Assembly: GCA_905250125.1 (NCBI GenBank)
Contig: CAJNOL010000106.1
Span: 62,001 to 126,000 of the forward strand
Source of the DNA: Rotaria sordida
Taxonomy: Eukaryota > Rotifera > Eurotatoria > Philodinida > Philodinidae
Length of the DNA: 64,000 bases
Reading direction: 5' to 3'
In this document: positions 38,901-54,942 of the stretch, piece after piece
How positions within the stretch are numbered: the first letter of the stretch is position 1
How the letters are laid out: each line of letters starts with the position of its first letter
Program-made: the position numbers and the translations under genes
The notes under the pieces: generated by a model
Database searches by the model: none
What the model was told of the DNA's origin: nothing
Seen by the model: only the letters and a program-made list of their open reading frames with translations

Positions 38901-39926
38901 GTCAAGGATTAGATCATCTCAGAGTTTAATCCAAAAAAATATAGGTGAATTAATTTATAAATACCAATCAAATATTCTATAAATGTTTTTGTGTTTTTTT
39001 TTGAAAGATCATGTAACTTTATTCTCTATAGTTCTTACTTGATCGTAGTTCTTTCCAATGATGTTTCTGATACACTTCTTGATCGATTGAATTTTTTTGT
39101 TGGTGTTATAGATAATTGTTGTTCATCTTCTTTCTTTTTTGATAAAAAAAATGTTGCTACCGTATTAGCAAAACCACTTTTTTTCTTTATTATTTTCTCA
39201 TCATTTATTGTTTGATTAATTTGATCCGATGATATACAATAAAATTCATTCAAAAGAACACTATAATTTGATACCGAATAATTTGAAAGACTATTTCTAC
39301 GTGATCGACGTTCACCACTTGATGATAATCCTACAAAAACAAAAACAAAACGAATTTTAATCTAAAGCAAAAAAGAAAACAATTCTGCCTTTTGTTTTGT
39401 TACCGTCAGTATTTGATTTAGAATCTTTTCCTGATACACTTGGTTGTTTATCATCAACATCATCTTCATCATCAACAATAAATTCAATTTTAGAATTGAT
39501 TTTTTGATTATTATTTGTATTTGATACAGCATATGATGATGATGAACAAGATGATGGTGAAGATGCTATTTGTAAAAAACTATTAATACGTTCACTTTCT
39601 TCATCGATTGTATCTGTATGTGATGTTCCATGACTAGTTGCACTTAATGTTTTATAACCGGAATCAAGTGAATTTGATTTACGAAAATATTCTAAATTTG
39701 TTTGATGAGTTGATAATGATGAACAAATTATATTTTCATTTTTTGTTTCATTATCAAGTGAAAATGATGATGATGATGATGATGTTGTTGTTGGTGTTGA
39801 AGATATTGTTGATTTAATATGAATTGCACATGCTGAACGTGTAGAACGAAGTGATGGATCTTGAATTTTTGAAGGTGATAAACGTTCACTTGAATGAGAC
39901 CGATATTCAAATGTTGTTGATATCAT
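35970..39926 (-). CDS. TBC-domain Rab GTPase-activating protein, TBC1D12/14-like, 745 aa
   Basis: Six exons: 39404-39926, 39039-39330, 37793-38382, 37627-37739, 37414-37573, 35970-36529; total 2238 nt in phase. The first 400 residues are Ser/Thr/Asn-rich and disordered, as in TBC1D12 and TBC1D14. The TBC domain starts at WWHGLPPRIRGKVW and IGNELGLTYEL; the arginine finger block is IQLDVSRTFPQLG and the glutamine finger VGYVQGQAF, both intact, so GAP activity is plausible. The end carries ALDWFFTIFSKSLPLDVVSR and RDGDAFIFRTGIAIL, which are typical of this subfamily. In vertebrates TBC1D14 acts on recycling endosomes and autophagosome formation; applying this here is inference. It shares a 223-bp spacer with the divergent RAD54 gene. 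Confidence 0.9.
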
Positions 39927-40149
39927 TTTAAAAAATGCATTAATCAGTATGCTTCAGTGATAATAACAAAAAAAAGAAAACGGTGAGGTAAGAGAGGAGA
40001 AGAAGACAACGAAGAAAAAAAAAACAATTTTTATTATTAACCAATCAATAGATTAACTTCGATAGATGTCATTAAGATAATCTTGTTAACGAACAAGCGG
40101 TAGTTTCTTCTTTGTTATTAATTTGATCATTTCATTATTTGTTAAAAGA
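39927..40149. promoter_or_regulatory. Divergent promoter region between TBC and RAD54 genes
   Basis: The two start codons point away from each other across 223 bp, so both promoters (or one bidirectional promoter) must fit here, unless further 5' UTR exons overlap. No TATA box is clear in the AT-rich DNA; a purine-rich run (GAGGTAAGAGAGGAGAAGAA) lies at about 39983-40003. Confidence 0.45.
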
Positions 40150-44711
<4,562 letters not shown>

Positions 44712-46097
44712 ACTTTGATCTATATTATAAAGAAAATATATTTTTTTTGTACTCGAAAAGAATCAATTATTGTATTTGTCTCGCTAGCAATGTTTATTTT
44801 TTAATTTATTCTATATGTGTATTATTATCATTGTTTCATATCCTTCTTTTTTTGTCAAACAAGCAAAATTAACTTGATCTGATATACTCTAGTTCATAAT
44901 AAATAAATGTATACATAGGATTGAATTGAATATTTAGATCAATAGAACTTATAAAAAACTTTTAATGTTAATGTTCTACTTCATATTTGCATGCGAATTC
45001 TGTTTTTTAAGAAGTTAACGAAGCCAATTCTAATTTGGATTGACGAAATAGAAAAGACAAAAATGTTCAACACAAAAAGGTTTGTAGACTCCTTATTTGA
45101 ATCGTCTTATATATTTTTGTTTCGTAACAAATGAACTTAACTTTCTTAATGTAGCATCAATAGTCATTCCATGAAATAGAAACCATAACAACTCAGAATG
45201 ACTATAATGGTAGATGCCGCATTTGCATTTTTATCATCAGTGATTTGGTTGGAATATCGAAGGGTGTGGGTGTTGCTTTTAGATGAACTTACACCATGAG
45301 AAAGATGATTTAGAGCAATAATCAATAAAGTAGATAAAGAAGCAAGAGGTAACAACATGAACACACTTTAGTGACAGAAATATATGACAGCATGAACAAA
45401 TATGAAAAATACAAAATTTCTTGTGGAAAATTAGTTTCTAACTATGGTCGTTTAATGAAAACTGAGTTGTTCAACAGGATGTTTCCGACAAAATATAAAC
45501 AATAAAAATTTCAACTCCAGTGAATAGTAAATTCGCTGTATTTCAGTCAAGCTTTTCTAGATCAATACGATATTATTCATCAACAAAATAAACTGAAGAT
45601 GATATTTCATGCTGACATAAAAATCGAAATATTTCTACCATTCCCTTCATATTTTATTCCAATAAAAGCACAAAATGCTTTTTCCAATGTAGAAAAGCAG
45701 ACTGAGTTGATACATTAAAGAAAGAATATTCATTCATTTAGAAATAGAAAAAAAAAAGAAATAGTATAAATATTCCATATGTAATAATAAAAAGCGTAAA
45801 AAGTCACACGTTGTAGAAAATGAAAATAGAGAGGTGAAGCAAGCACACATTTAAAATCAAATACAAGAAAATTATGAACTTTTCTTGTTCGTACTAATTC
45901 TTGTCAAGGTATACTTACATTTAAACATGCAATGAATCCGGAACAGACTTAGTATTTTATACTAAAGCCTTGCTATTCGTATTTAAATTTGAATACTGAG
46001 ATTTCGACCTTAGGTTGGAATTTGGATTTACATCTAACTAACGCATAATTTGATGTTCAACGGTGCTTTTGAACACAGCTGAACTGTTTTAAATCTA
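44712..46097. other. Intergenic region with one possible signal-peptide exon
   Basis: No family recognised. The only candidate is a minus-strand exon at 45293-45358, described separately. Confidence 0.4.
45293..45358 (-). CDS. Possible signal-peptide exon of an unidentified gene
   Basis: ATG at 45358 opens 22 codons (MLLPLASLSTLLIIALNHLS and two more) resembling a secretory signal, ending exactly at a strong donor (GTAAGT) in phase 0. No following exon could be identified downstream on minus, so this may be chance in AT-rich DNA. Confidence 0.2.
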
Positions 46098-46665
46098 CAG
46101 GGTGTCTAGAAAGTGACAAAACAAAGAAAAATTTGAACATATATCTTCACTATATTTTACCCAAATGGGCTAATATTTTTACCACTGATAAAGAAGTATG
46201 CATAGCTCATATTTATAAGGAAAACGTTGTCAAAAATTGTATTGAAGTAGTATAACTAACTTCAACAAAACACTCTAATCTTTCACGAGTTATGAAAAAC
46301 CAATATTACAGTTTTGTCATTGGCTGAAACTTTCAGAGAACACTGAGTAACAAGATATGTATCTGTAGTATTAATATGAGACCAAACTACACTAGTGTGA
46401 AGAAGTAATCGAAAAAATTACATGTCGTTTATTCTTGGCTAATCAAATAAATATATTGTGTTCTTTTTCATAACTCAGAAAATGTTACAATTTCTTGTTG
46501 AAGTTAGTTGTACTACTTCGATACAATTTTTGATATCGTTTTCCTTGTGAATATGAGCTATGTATACTCCTTTATCAGTGGTAAAAATATCAGCTCATTT
46601 GATCAAAATATGGCGGAGATATGTATTCAAACTTTTCTTTGTTTTGTTGCTTTTTGAGCACCCTG
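46098..46665. mobile_element. Fold-back TIR element, 568 bp, TA target site
   Basis: The two halves are near-complete inverted copies over roughly 200-230 bp. Ends read CAGGGTGTCTAGAAAGTGAC at left and the reverse complement of CAGGGTGCTCAAAAAGCAAC at right; both are flanked by TA (46096-46097, 46666-46667). Inner arms share TTTTTACCACTGATAAA and CTAACTTCAACAA in opposite orientation. No coding capacity. The TA flanks suggest mobilisation by a Tc1/mariner-type transposase. Confidence 0.85.
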
Positions 46666-46667
46666 TA

Positions 46668-47486
46668 TAGTGAACATTTTTAAATATTCTCTTGAATGTT
46701 CACATTAGAAAGTTTTCATTGTAGTTATCTAAATTGATTTCAATGGCTTATTGGCCTTTCTACAAAAATTATTATTTAATTCTATTCTATTATTATCATG
46801 ATATTGGCATGGAAAAAAATAGACAGGCCTCTACAAGCATGCTATACTTGAAAAAAGGCCACTAGATTAGACTTCTAACGGGCAGCTGACATTTTCAATT
46901 TGTTAGTTTGGCGGTACGAGTGATCATTTAATTCGAATGTATTCAGTCATCTTGAGTTACAGTACCAAAAGTTTTCATTATAAGTTATTTTTTCTCTCTT
47001 TTTTTTGTGTCAGATAATAAATTGGAGAAAAATATCTTCATCTAGCAGTAATTAACAAAAAAAAAACTAAAAATGAACATATACATTTACTATAGACATC
47101 TTGCTGATTATTTCAGATATTCTTTTTGCTGTAATATTGCTAGTTGACGAAGCAAGCTCCGACGTTGTATGAAGATGTAGTTATTGAATTATATAAACGA
47201 TGTTACAAAAAAAGACTGATTCTATCTGCACATTCATGCACTATTTCAAAAAATATTTGAGCAACGTATATTAGTTTTTTTCTGCCACATTTCCGAGCTT
47301 TATCTTAAAATGCTTCACCGAAGAGGATAGTTTTTTTTTATATTTTACTAGAAACACTATGACTCTTTCTGTATTGTTACAAACATATGTAAAATTAAGA
47401 GATTCTCTTCCAGAGAAAATAAATTTTTGTTTTAATATTGTATTTCTAGTAAAATTACAACAAAATAGTAAAAAATTCAACTAATT
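46668..47486. other. Intergenic region
   Basis: AT-rich; no coding exon or repeat recognised. It includes the 3' flank of COX19. Confidence 0.45.
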
Positions 47487-47863
47487 TCAATCTGTAATTT
47501 TTTTTTGTTGTTCCTTGAAATATCCCAAATCTTCCCATTCATGTTTTTTCATCAAATTTCTAAATATTAAATCAAATTAAAACAAAAAAAAAAAACAAGA
47601 GTATTTAAAAATTTTCTATTTACCGATCCATTCGACATTGAAAATACTCTTTTGATTCACTTTGACATTTACTTGGTTTACTTTCATTACGTGATAAACA
47701 TAACATATATTTTAACATTAACTCTTTGCATTCACCTAAATAATTACAAATATGTTTAATCATTATAAAAAATTGATAATCCACCTTGATGATCAAGAGG
47801 AAAAACACCTCGTTCTGGTTTAACAGGTGCAATAACTTTTTTTGCTAACGTATAGCTTGTCAT
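47487..47863 (-). CDS. COX19: Cytochrome c oxidase assembly protein COX19, 87 aa
   Basis: Three exons: 47785-47863, 47624-47735, 47487-47559; 264 nt in phase. The family start PERGVFPLDHQGECK is followed by a twin CX9C pattern: CKELMLKYMLC and CQSESKEYFQC, then RMDRNLMKK. COX19 is a small CHCH-fold protein of the intermembrane space, oxidised by the MIA40 relay, and takes part in copper delivery to cytochrome oxidase. Length matches the family (about 90 aa). The ATG directly follows TTTATTTCAG, a good splice acceptor, and lies 133 bp downstream of the ARIH stop codon on the same strand. Confidence 0.92.
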
Positions 47864-47996
47864 CTGAAATAAAGCATACACAAACAATATTTACTTTTTC
47901 ATAAATAAAAAAATTCGTTTCTCTTATCACAGTTAAAATAAAACAAATATTGGTCAATTAAACAATAGGAAAGAAGTAGTTATTTTTTTTTAATAT
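47864..47996 (-). promoter_or_regulatory. Short intercistronic spacer with acceptor next to COX19 start
   Basis: Only 133 bp separate the ARIH stop from the COX19 ATG. The spacer ends in a pyrimidine-rich TTTATTTCAG that touches the ATG. Such an acceptor with no upstream donor is what a spliced-leader trans-splice site in an operon looks like; a cis-spliced 5' UTR intron is the alternative. Confidence 0.4.
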
Positions 47997-50100
47997 TCAA
48001 TACGAATCTAAACCGGCCCAATAATGTTCAGCATAACCTTCCTTGCAATGATCAAGTAAAATTTTTCGTCGTTGATCACAATAACGTGTTTTATCCATTA
48101 ATTTTAATGATATATTTTGATCGGCCTCTATTTCTCGTTCTAAATAACCAGATAATGCTTCTGTTTCTCGTTCTAAATCAGCTTGATTTTGTTCAAATAC
48201 TTCGGCTTGATTATTTCGATATAAATAATAAGCAAATGCATATGTATATTTTAATGTACGTCGACATTGTTTTAAAACATCAAATGCTTTATAAATTGCT
48301 TGTTGTTCAGTATATGACATTGATTCAGCTTGCATTTCATGTATACGTTGTTCAATTTGATTTGCAAGTTTACCTTCTAATTCAAGTGATTGATTATGTG
48401 TTTGATAACGTGAAAAATAATGTATATATCGTGCAAGACTTTCACGAGCTGATTCTTGAGATTTATTTGCTTCATCCTCACGATAAACATTACATTGACG
48501 AGATGCATGATCTTTCCAAGGATCTAAAAAGAAAAAAAAGGTATGCGAAGATAAGTGTATTAGTCTAAAGATTTGATAAGAATTTCTTAGAGAAATGAGA
48601 TTAATTATGTGATATTATAAAGTCTGTTATTTTAACTATCAATTCAATTGAAGAACGTTGTTTTTTAGCATAGAATAAATTTCTAGAGATGTAAACTTTT
48701 TGTGTCTTCCTCGTTGAAATTTTATACATAACTGAATAGTCATAAATTCTTTAATATTGAAACATTTCGACTGAATAAAACGCAATTTTTTAGTAGAGTT
48801 AACTCGTCCATCTATTGCTTTTTCTAGAAATTTCTGTTTTTGTTTTATTATTTATTATTGCTGTATTATACTAATCTGAATGGTAAAAACATATTCTACA
48901 TTTCATTTAAGCAATTTCAGAGTTTACACAATACTTAATTAGAAAGTCTAGTTTTTTTTCACATACTTAAACATATCCAACAAAATTCATGACCGCATCC
49001 TGGTTTTCGACAAGCTAAAACAGAAAAAAACATCATTATTTTTAATTAAAAAATAAATTAATGACTTACTCATGTGATTACAACCACCATTTTTTTCAAT
49101 ACTTGAATGACAACTTGGACATTCTTTAGTGTCTAGAAATAAACATTGAAGTTTTTTTTTATTTGTCTTCCGAATACAAAAACTTACTTGCAACAATCCA
49201 TTCACAGGTCATTGATTCATCTCGATTTTTCTTTTCCCATTTTTGTAATAATGAACATTGAACTGGATCATGCCATTGTTGTAAACATTGAAAACAGAAA
49301 ATTGTTTTACACATATCACATGATATCATTTGTGCACAATCAGTTAAACGAGACTGTAATTTAACTATTGTCGAACATGCATTTCCAGGACACCAATGGG
49401 TTAAACGATTTGTTTCAACAAATGTATTAATTAATATTTGTTGATAACGTTCTTTTAATCGTTTATTATTTGATAATAATTGAAATATTTGTTCATCATC
49501 AACAATTTGATTACATCTTGATGGACATGATATTGTTTGTCCATTGCTACCTTGTGATATTTTTGATTCAAGATATAATCGCCAACATGTTAAACAATGT
49601 TGATGATGACATGATAACGAATAAAATTCGTTTAAAGGTTTGTCTAAATAACAACTATAAAAAAAAACAAATCATTTTATATCAACAGAATAATTCTTAC
49701 GTTTTACATGTAACAAGTCCATGGTTAGTTGATTTTAATAATGGATCTTGATCAACATTTGATGGTGGCGAAAGAGGATTATAATCATCTGTTGATGATA
49801 AGTTTGGATTAGCAATATTCAATATACGAAGTAATTTATCTGGATCTTCCCAGTAACGATCTAATAGAAAAAAACAATCTTTCAACTAATTACAATTTTT
49901 ATTTTACCAGTCAATGTATCTTTATCCCAATGAAAATAATTGAGTAATAAACGTACCATTGTTACTGATGATAAACCTAAAACTTCATTTATTTCTTTTA
50001 TTATTTTTGTCATTTCTTTTACAACATCATCTTCATTCATTAAATAATAGATAATGTGTTCATTAGTTATAATTGATGTTGATGACACATATTGACGCAT
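47997..50100 (-). CDS. Ariadne-family RBR E3 ubiquitin ligase, 485 aa
   Basis: Six exons: 49908-50100, 49701-49860, 49188-49654, 49070-49132, 48967-49014, 47997-48523; total 1458 nt in phase. The N-terminal part (VTMVRLLLNYFHWDKDTL, RYWEDPDKLL) corresponds to the UBA-like region of ARIH1. RING1 starts at CKTCYLDKP and continues with SCHHQHCLTCW; the IBR has WCPGNACS and CDMCKTIFCFQC. RING2 has CPSCHSSIEKNGGCNHMTC, where the Cys of GGC is the catalytic cysteine that accepts ubiquitin in this class. The Ariadne domain follows (LKQCRRTLKYTYAFAYYL, QADLERETEALSGYLERE). In animals ARIH proteins are switched on by neddylated cullins. The acidic N-terminus of ARIH1 is missing; further 5' exons cannot be excluded. 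Confidence 0.92.
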
Positions 50101-51869
50101 TGCTGCGATTGGAAAATGTGATGTTAAACTAAAAGTTGGTTATTGCCAAATTATTCTTTTTCAAAGTTGATTAAAGTATTGTGAGCATCAAAACACGATA
50201 GAATAGACTAAACTTTAAAAAAATGAAAAGAGAAAAATAATATGTGGATTATTATTGACGAATCATTTGTTTATGTGAAAAATTTCTGGAAGAAGACGAC
50301 ATCTGAAACATAGATGAAAATATATAAATAAGAAGTTGCCTGTTTGATGAAAGAATAATTTTTCTTAGATCAAATTTTCACTATTCAAATGTGACGATTT
50401 TTTATAATCAAAAATTTGATCTGTTTATCAATAGAAATGATATTGTCGAGCAGTTCGATATGAGCATGAATAGTAAACAAACAGTTGATTCTTTCATACG
50501 CTATGAGTGTTTGAATACGGTCCATCATGAAATTTCAGAAAGTGACGTGTCATAAAGCAGTAGTTTTATAAAAAGTGATGTAACCAGAGAGAATCTAGCA
50601 GAGGCACATCCGACATCCCTACTGTAATGAAAAAGCATGGATAGAAGGTTTCGTTACTACTGCAGTATTTATTTTATTGTTGATCAACCTTGAGAAACTG
50701 CAGAAATAGCGTTATCGCTATTCTCAGTGTACGATGTTCATTACACTGCTTCATTACACCAGTTCTGTCCATTTCATACAGAAAACAAGCATGTATACGA
50801 AAAGGGAAACAAGGAGAAGAAAGGAAAGGATAAATAGAGGACAGAATGAGGAGGTAGCTACTATCGGTCATGAGGTCAGAATATCTAACCACAGAGTGAC
50901 CGCTTGCTCGGACAACAATGGATAAATAGAAAATGTACACAGGTCGTGCTTTTATTGTCGGTACATCCTTCCACTCAGATTAGATGCACTCCTGGGCGTC
51001 TGTACAATCAGAAAGAAACAGTAAAACAAATGAGAAAAATGACGATGACAAATCGAAAGTAGCCAAAGACAAACGACGTTAAGTTTATCAAATCAATAAC
51101 ATATGATACAGAAATTTTTTATATTTAACAAAACACACAAGAAAGTCTTCATAATTAATATTTAGGTTACAGTGATATCTTCCAAAAACCAAGAACAAGA
51201 AAAGAGGTTTAATTTCATGTACTCAGACACAAGTTTTGTTAACGCATCTTTAGAACTTCATTTCATAAAGTCACAGAAAAAGTATACAGCTCACTTGCGA
51301 ATGCGCAAAAAAAGTAATTAGCCAAAAAGTGATACACATTTTAAGCAAAAGAAGAGCTCAGCTCATTGAAAAGCAATCATTAGCAAAACACAGAAATTTA
51401 AAACTAATGCGTAAACGATACCTAGAATGATATTTTTTCTTACTTTACGATTAATTTATCTTTATACTTTACACATAAAAAAAACATCAGAAATACGCCA
51501 TCATTGCTTAATTCATCGCTGTGTCTTTGATATTGGCACTCTATTGATAATAGATGAATAGTAATTGTTACGACCGATAGCAATCATAGTGATTATTATC
51601 AATACCAACTTGTTATAATGGAGAAGAAAAGAAAGTGATTGAGGTGCAGAAGGATGAAAGGATTTGAGAAGAAGAGACATGCTACATATAGATGTCAAAG
51701 AGGAAAGTGCACGGGATATCACACTGCCGGCCCCAATACTAGTCGCCCTTTAGTACGTTCACTGATATTCTGTGACACTATCATTTCTAGTACTGCTAAC
51801 GGTCAGTACTGATGGTACCCGACAGTACCATGTTCTTTAACTCGTGTCATTTTATGCATTCATTACCTG
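50101..51869. other. Gene-free region
   Basis: No coding exon recognised. Open frames near 50674-50940 and 51513-51722 have no family content. Confidence 0.4.
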
Positions 51870-52545
51870 AATCAATATTCTCTATCGTTGGCTCTAGGGC
51901 CAAGAGTAAAGCGTGTTCCGCCTTCACACGGAGATCGACAGCTAACCGAAGACTATTAATACCTCTAGGATCGAAACTAAAATCTTGTCCTGCATTGTTA
52001 CCGAGATTGGAACCGGAGCGGAAGCTGATCATGGCTCTAGAGCCAATATTTCAAGTTTCTTCTAACTGATGCGAAGATGGAAAGCTAGAGGAGAACTGTT
52101 AAGGGCTCTACGGTCAAGATAGAAGCCGTGTTGCGTATTATCGTTGACATAGAAAGCTAGGGGAGAACTGTCAGTGAATCTACAGCCGAGACTGAACTAG
52201 TGTCCCACATTAATACCAAGATGAGAAGTTGAAAGACTCCTGTAAATAGCTCTATGGGTGAGACTGATGCCGTTCCCCGCATTGATGCCGATGTCCGAAG
52301 CTGGAGGAGAACTGCTAATGGCTGTAGTGCCAAGATTGAACCCACGTCCCGCATTGATACCTAGATGAAAAGCTGCAAGAGAAATGATAATGGCAGTAGG
52401 GCCAAGATTGAAACAGTGTTTGCATTGATAGGGCGATTGAAATCTGGACTAAAACTGTTAATGGCTTTTGGGCTGAGACTGACGCCGTGCTTCGTACTGA
52501 TACTCACATTGGAACCTGGACTTCAATTCATAGTTGGACGGAAAC
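51870..52545. repeat. 72-bp tandem repeat array, about nine units
   Basis: The word GAGAACTG or a variant recurs at 52091, 52163, 52235, 52307, 52379 and 52451, exactly 72 bp apart, and looser copies extend to about 51880 on the left. Other shared words are ATGGCTCTAGGGCCAAGA and CGCATTGATACC. Units differ by point changes, not length. GC content is clearly above that of the flanks. Because 72 is a multiple of three, open frames run through several units on both strands (24 residues per unit), but none has a proper gene context. Confidence 0.85.
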
Positions 52546-52676
52546 CAGAAGTCTTTTGGACGGCCAATGTGCTCATTCACCTGGGCTCCGATTCGTCCTA
52601 TCATTCCTATTTTTTTTGAAAATCCTATATTTTGCCAAAAAAGGTGTAAAAGCTTCACGAGATTTGATTATCTCCT

Positions 52677-52720
52677 GAGGGGGGATACGGGAATCTTCGC
52701 GGCGCTATCCCCCCCCCTCC
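52677..52720. repeat. G-run/C-run hairpin
   Basis: A run of six G followed by ATA (about 52679-52686) faces TATCCCCCCCCC (about 52707-52718) across a GC-rich loop. It is the most GC-rich spot in the window and could fold strongly or act as a weak terminator; no gene ends next to it. Confidence 0.5.
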
Positions 52721-54942
52721 CCGGTCATCACTTTCTACGAAAAAGCCGGAAATGTGAATAGCTGTTTCTTGCAAGTAAATTATATATGTTTGAGATGCGG
52801 TTCGACGTATAATACCTAAATTTTGGTCAATTTTTTACTCCTTTTAGCGAAAATAACCGTGTAATTCAGAAAATAAATCCCTATAATTTCGGAAATTTGT
52901 AATCGGAGGCCAGTCATTCACTTCTAAATGTGATGCTTGCGTTTTGATTCCCCCAGGATTATGGTAGCTTGCTACAAAGTATTATTACTGAAGCTTTGAT
53001 ATGCGTATATGGTATGCGTTGAATATGAAAAGAAAACAAATAAAGTCGTGATATAAGGTGCATTTTTCCCAATCATGCGATGATCGTGTATTATCGTCGA
53101 TTAAGCTTTGTTTATGACGTTGGAAAGAAAAAACAAAGCCGTGAAAATATGCTTACAATAGATGAAAGGTATGACTATAATATGTGATACGTATATAATT
53201 GATGTAATCGGTTGAATGCACAAAGGCCAATTTCACTGATTCTGTATATATAAGCCATACAGTACTTTGCTCTTATGTATAGAACAACGTCGTTACTTTG
53301 CAGTGTAATCTGGTCATAGGCAAACAAGATTTGGAATTAATACAAGGAGGTAATGTATTCTTTTCGAAAATAGTATGTTTGCATGAATTTTTTTAGATAA
53401 TGGGTATTGAGTAGCTTACGAGAGGGGAAGCAATCGAGACTTCGGTTGTGAAGTCTCAGAAGTCTCATGAAGTCATGAAATCCTCTGTTTTCTCCTTCGA
53501 TTAACTGCAATGCAGTATGGAAAAAAAGTATTTCAGGATATTCTCGTCGAAGAGGTTGTCTTTAAGTGAGTATTTGGCCCAGCATGTGCTTTCGATAATG
53601 CCCTCAGAGCGAATTAGTGGTGTCAGTTTATATTTACTTTCATTTTATTTTATGCGTTATTTAAATTAAGTTGTATTTGAAATTTAAACTTAAAAATAAA
53701 CTCAAATTATAGACAATTAAATTTCTTTTATATTTAAATTACTTTCACTTGATTTATAATTTCTTAAATTGTCAATTAAATTTAATTATTCTATTTCTTT
53801 TTGATATTTCATCCAAGCCAGACAAACAACTGCAAAAAACACGCGTAAAAACGTCTCGCTATTTTAACCAAAATAAAGTCTTAAAAACTGCACATTTTTA
53901 CACATTTAAAACGCTTTAAAGATTTTAAACGAAGTAATGGTTTTAAAATATTCTATAGGCAACAATATATTTTATACTTTTCTAAGATGATTACGAATTC
54001 TTCACGTGTCGTCTTTAGTATCTCCTTCCTTTTCTTGAGTACAACATGTATGTATGATTTGTCTGAAAAATAACTTCATCCGAAAATGAATGCATTTCAA
54101 TTTAATCTATTTAGCAGACTTTTGAGCTGAAATCATAAGAATGATCTAGTTTTGATGGAATTTCCAAGTCATCACATCAATTTTTTGTTGAAAAATTGTA
54201 TAAGACTATTGGATTTTTCATTTTTGCTTACTGAACGAGATGTTTCGCAACATATGTCAGTAAAGATCATAGAGACATAAGGAGTGATTTGTTTTTGTCT
54301 ATTTCTATTCGGTTTATGACGAACTCCACAGCAGACACGAAAGTTTGGCTTCTGTTAACGAGAATTCATATGCTATAAAAAAGAAAAACAGTACTCTTCG
54401 AAAGCAGTGAACAGCATTTTTTGCCATTGAGTCTAAATTAAATCGGTAGATTTCTTTTTGGTTTTGACGACTATTGCTTCTTTGGGCTTCGCCGTAGCTT
54501 CTGGCCATATCAAAACTAGGCTTATTATTCGATCAAGAAAGAAGCTTGAAATGTTTTTTCTTCCTAAGATACTACTTCTCTGATCGTGGATTTGCCATCT
54601 TTACAAACAGTTAGAAATGTTTAGTAGTTAGATGAGAATTTAAAAAAAGTAGCTGAACAGCACACTAATTGGAAACCCTTGTTTTCCTTAGAAGTTGTTC
54701 AATTCTTTTCTCATCAGAAAAAGTTATATTTTCATAACTTTTGCTATTCATAACCGAAACAATGCTGGATAGTTTCTCGAAAGTTAATAATTGATGATTA
54801 TATTCGTACAATAATGTTGAACTGTTCCCAAAGATTCATTTCGAATAATTCGAAGTGGATGCTATCTATCATGTTTATGAGAGAAACAATTTAATATAGG
54901 TCACTGTTTTTTGTTTAGTGTATCAACAAATAGAAGAAATCC
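52721..54942. other. Gene-free region upstream of laccase
   Basis: AT-rich, no coding exon or clear repeat. The laccase promoter should be at its right end. Confidence 0.4.

Noticed and set aside
39728-39910. His/Gln-rich minus frame
   Set aside because: Shifted frame of the low-complexity first exon of the TBC gene.
48086-48568. 160-codon plus-strand frame
   Set aside because: Antisense shadow of the last ARIH exon, which has clear Ariadne-domain content.
51812-52761. Several open frames in the 72-bp array on both strands
   Set aside because: Explained by a period divisible by three; no start, splice or domain evidence.
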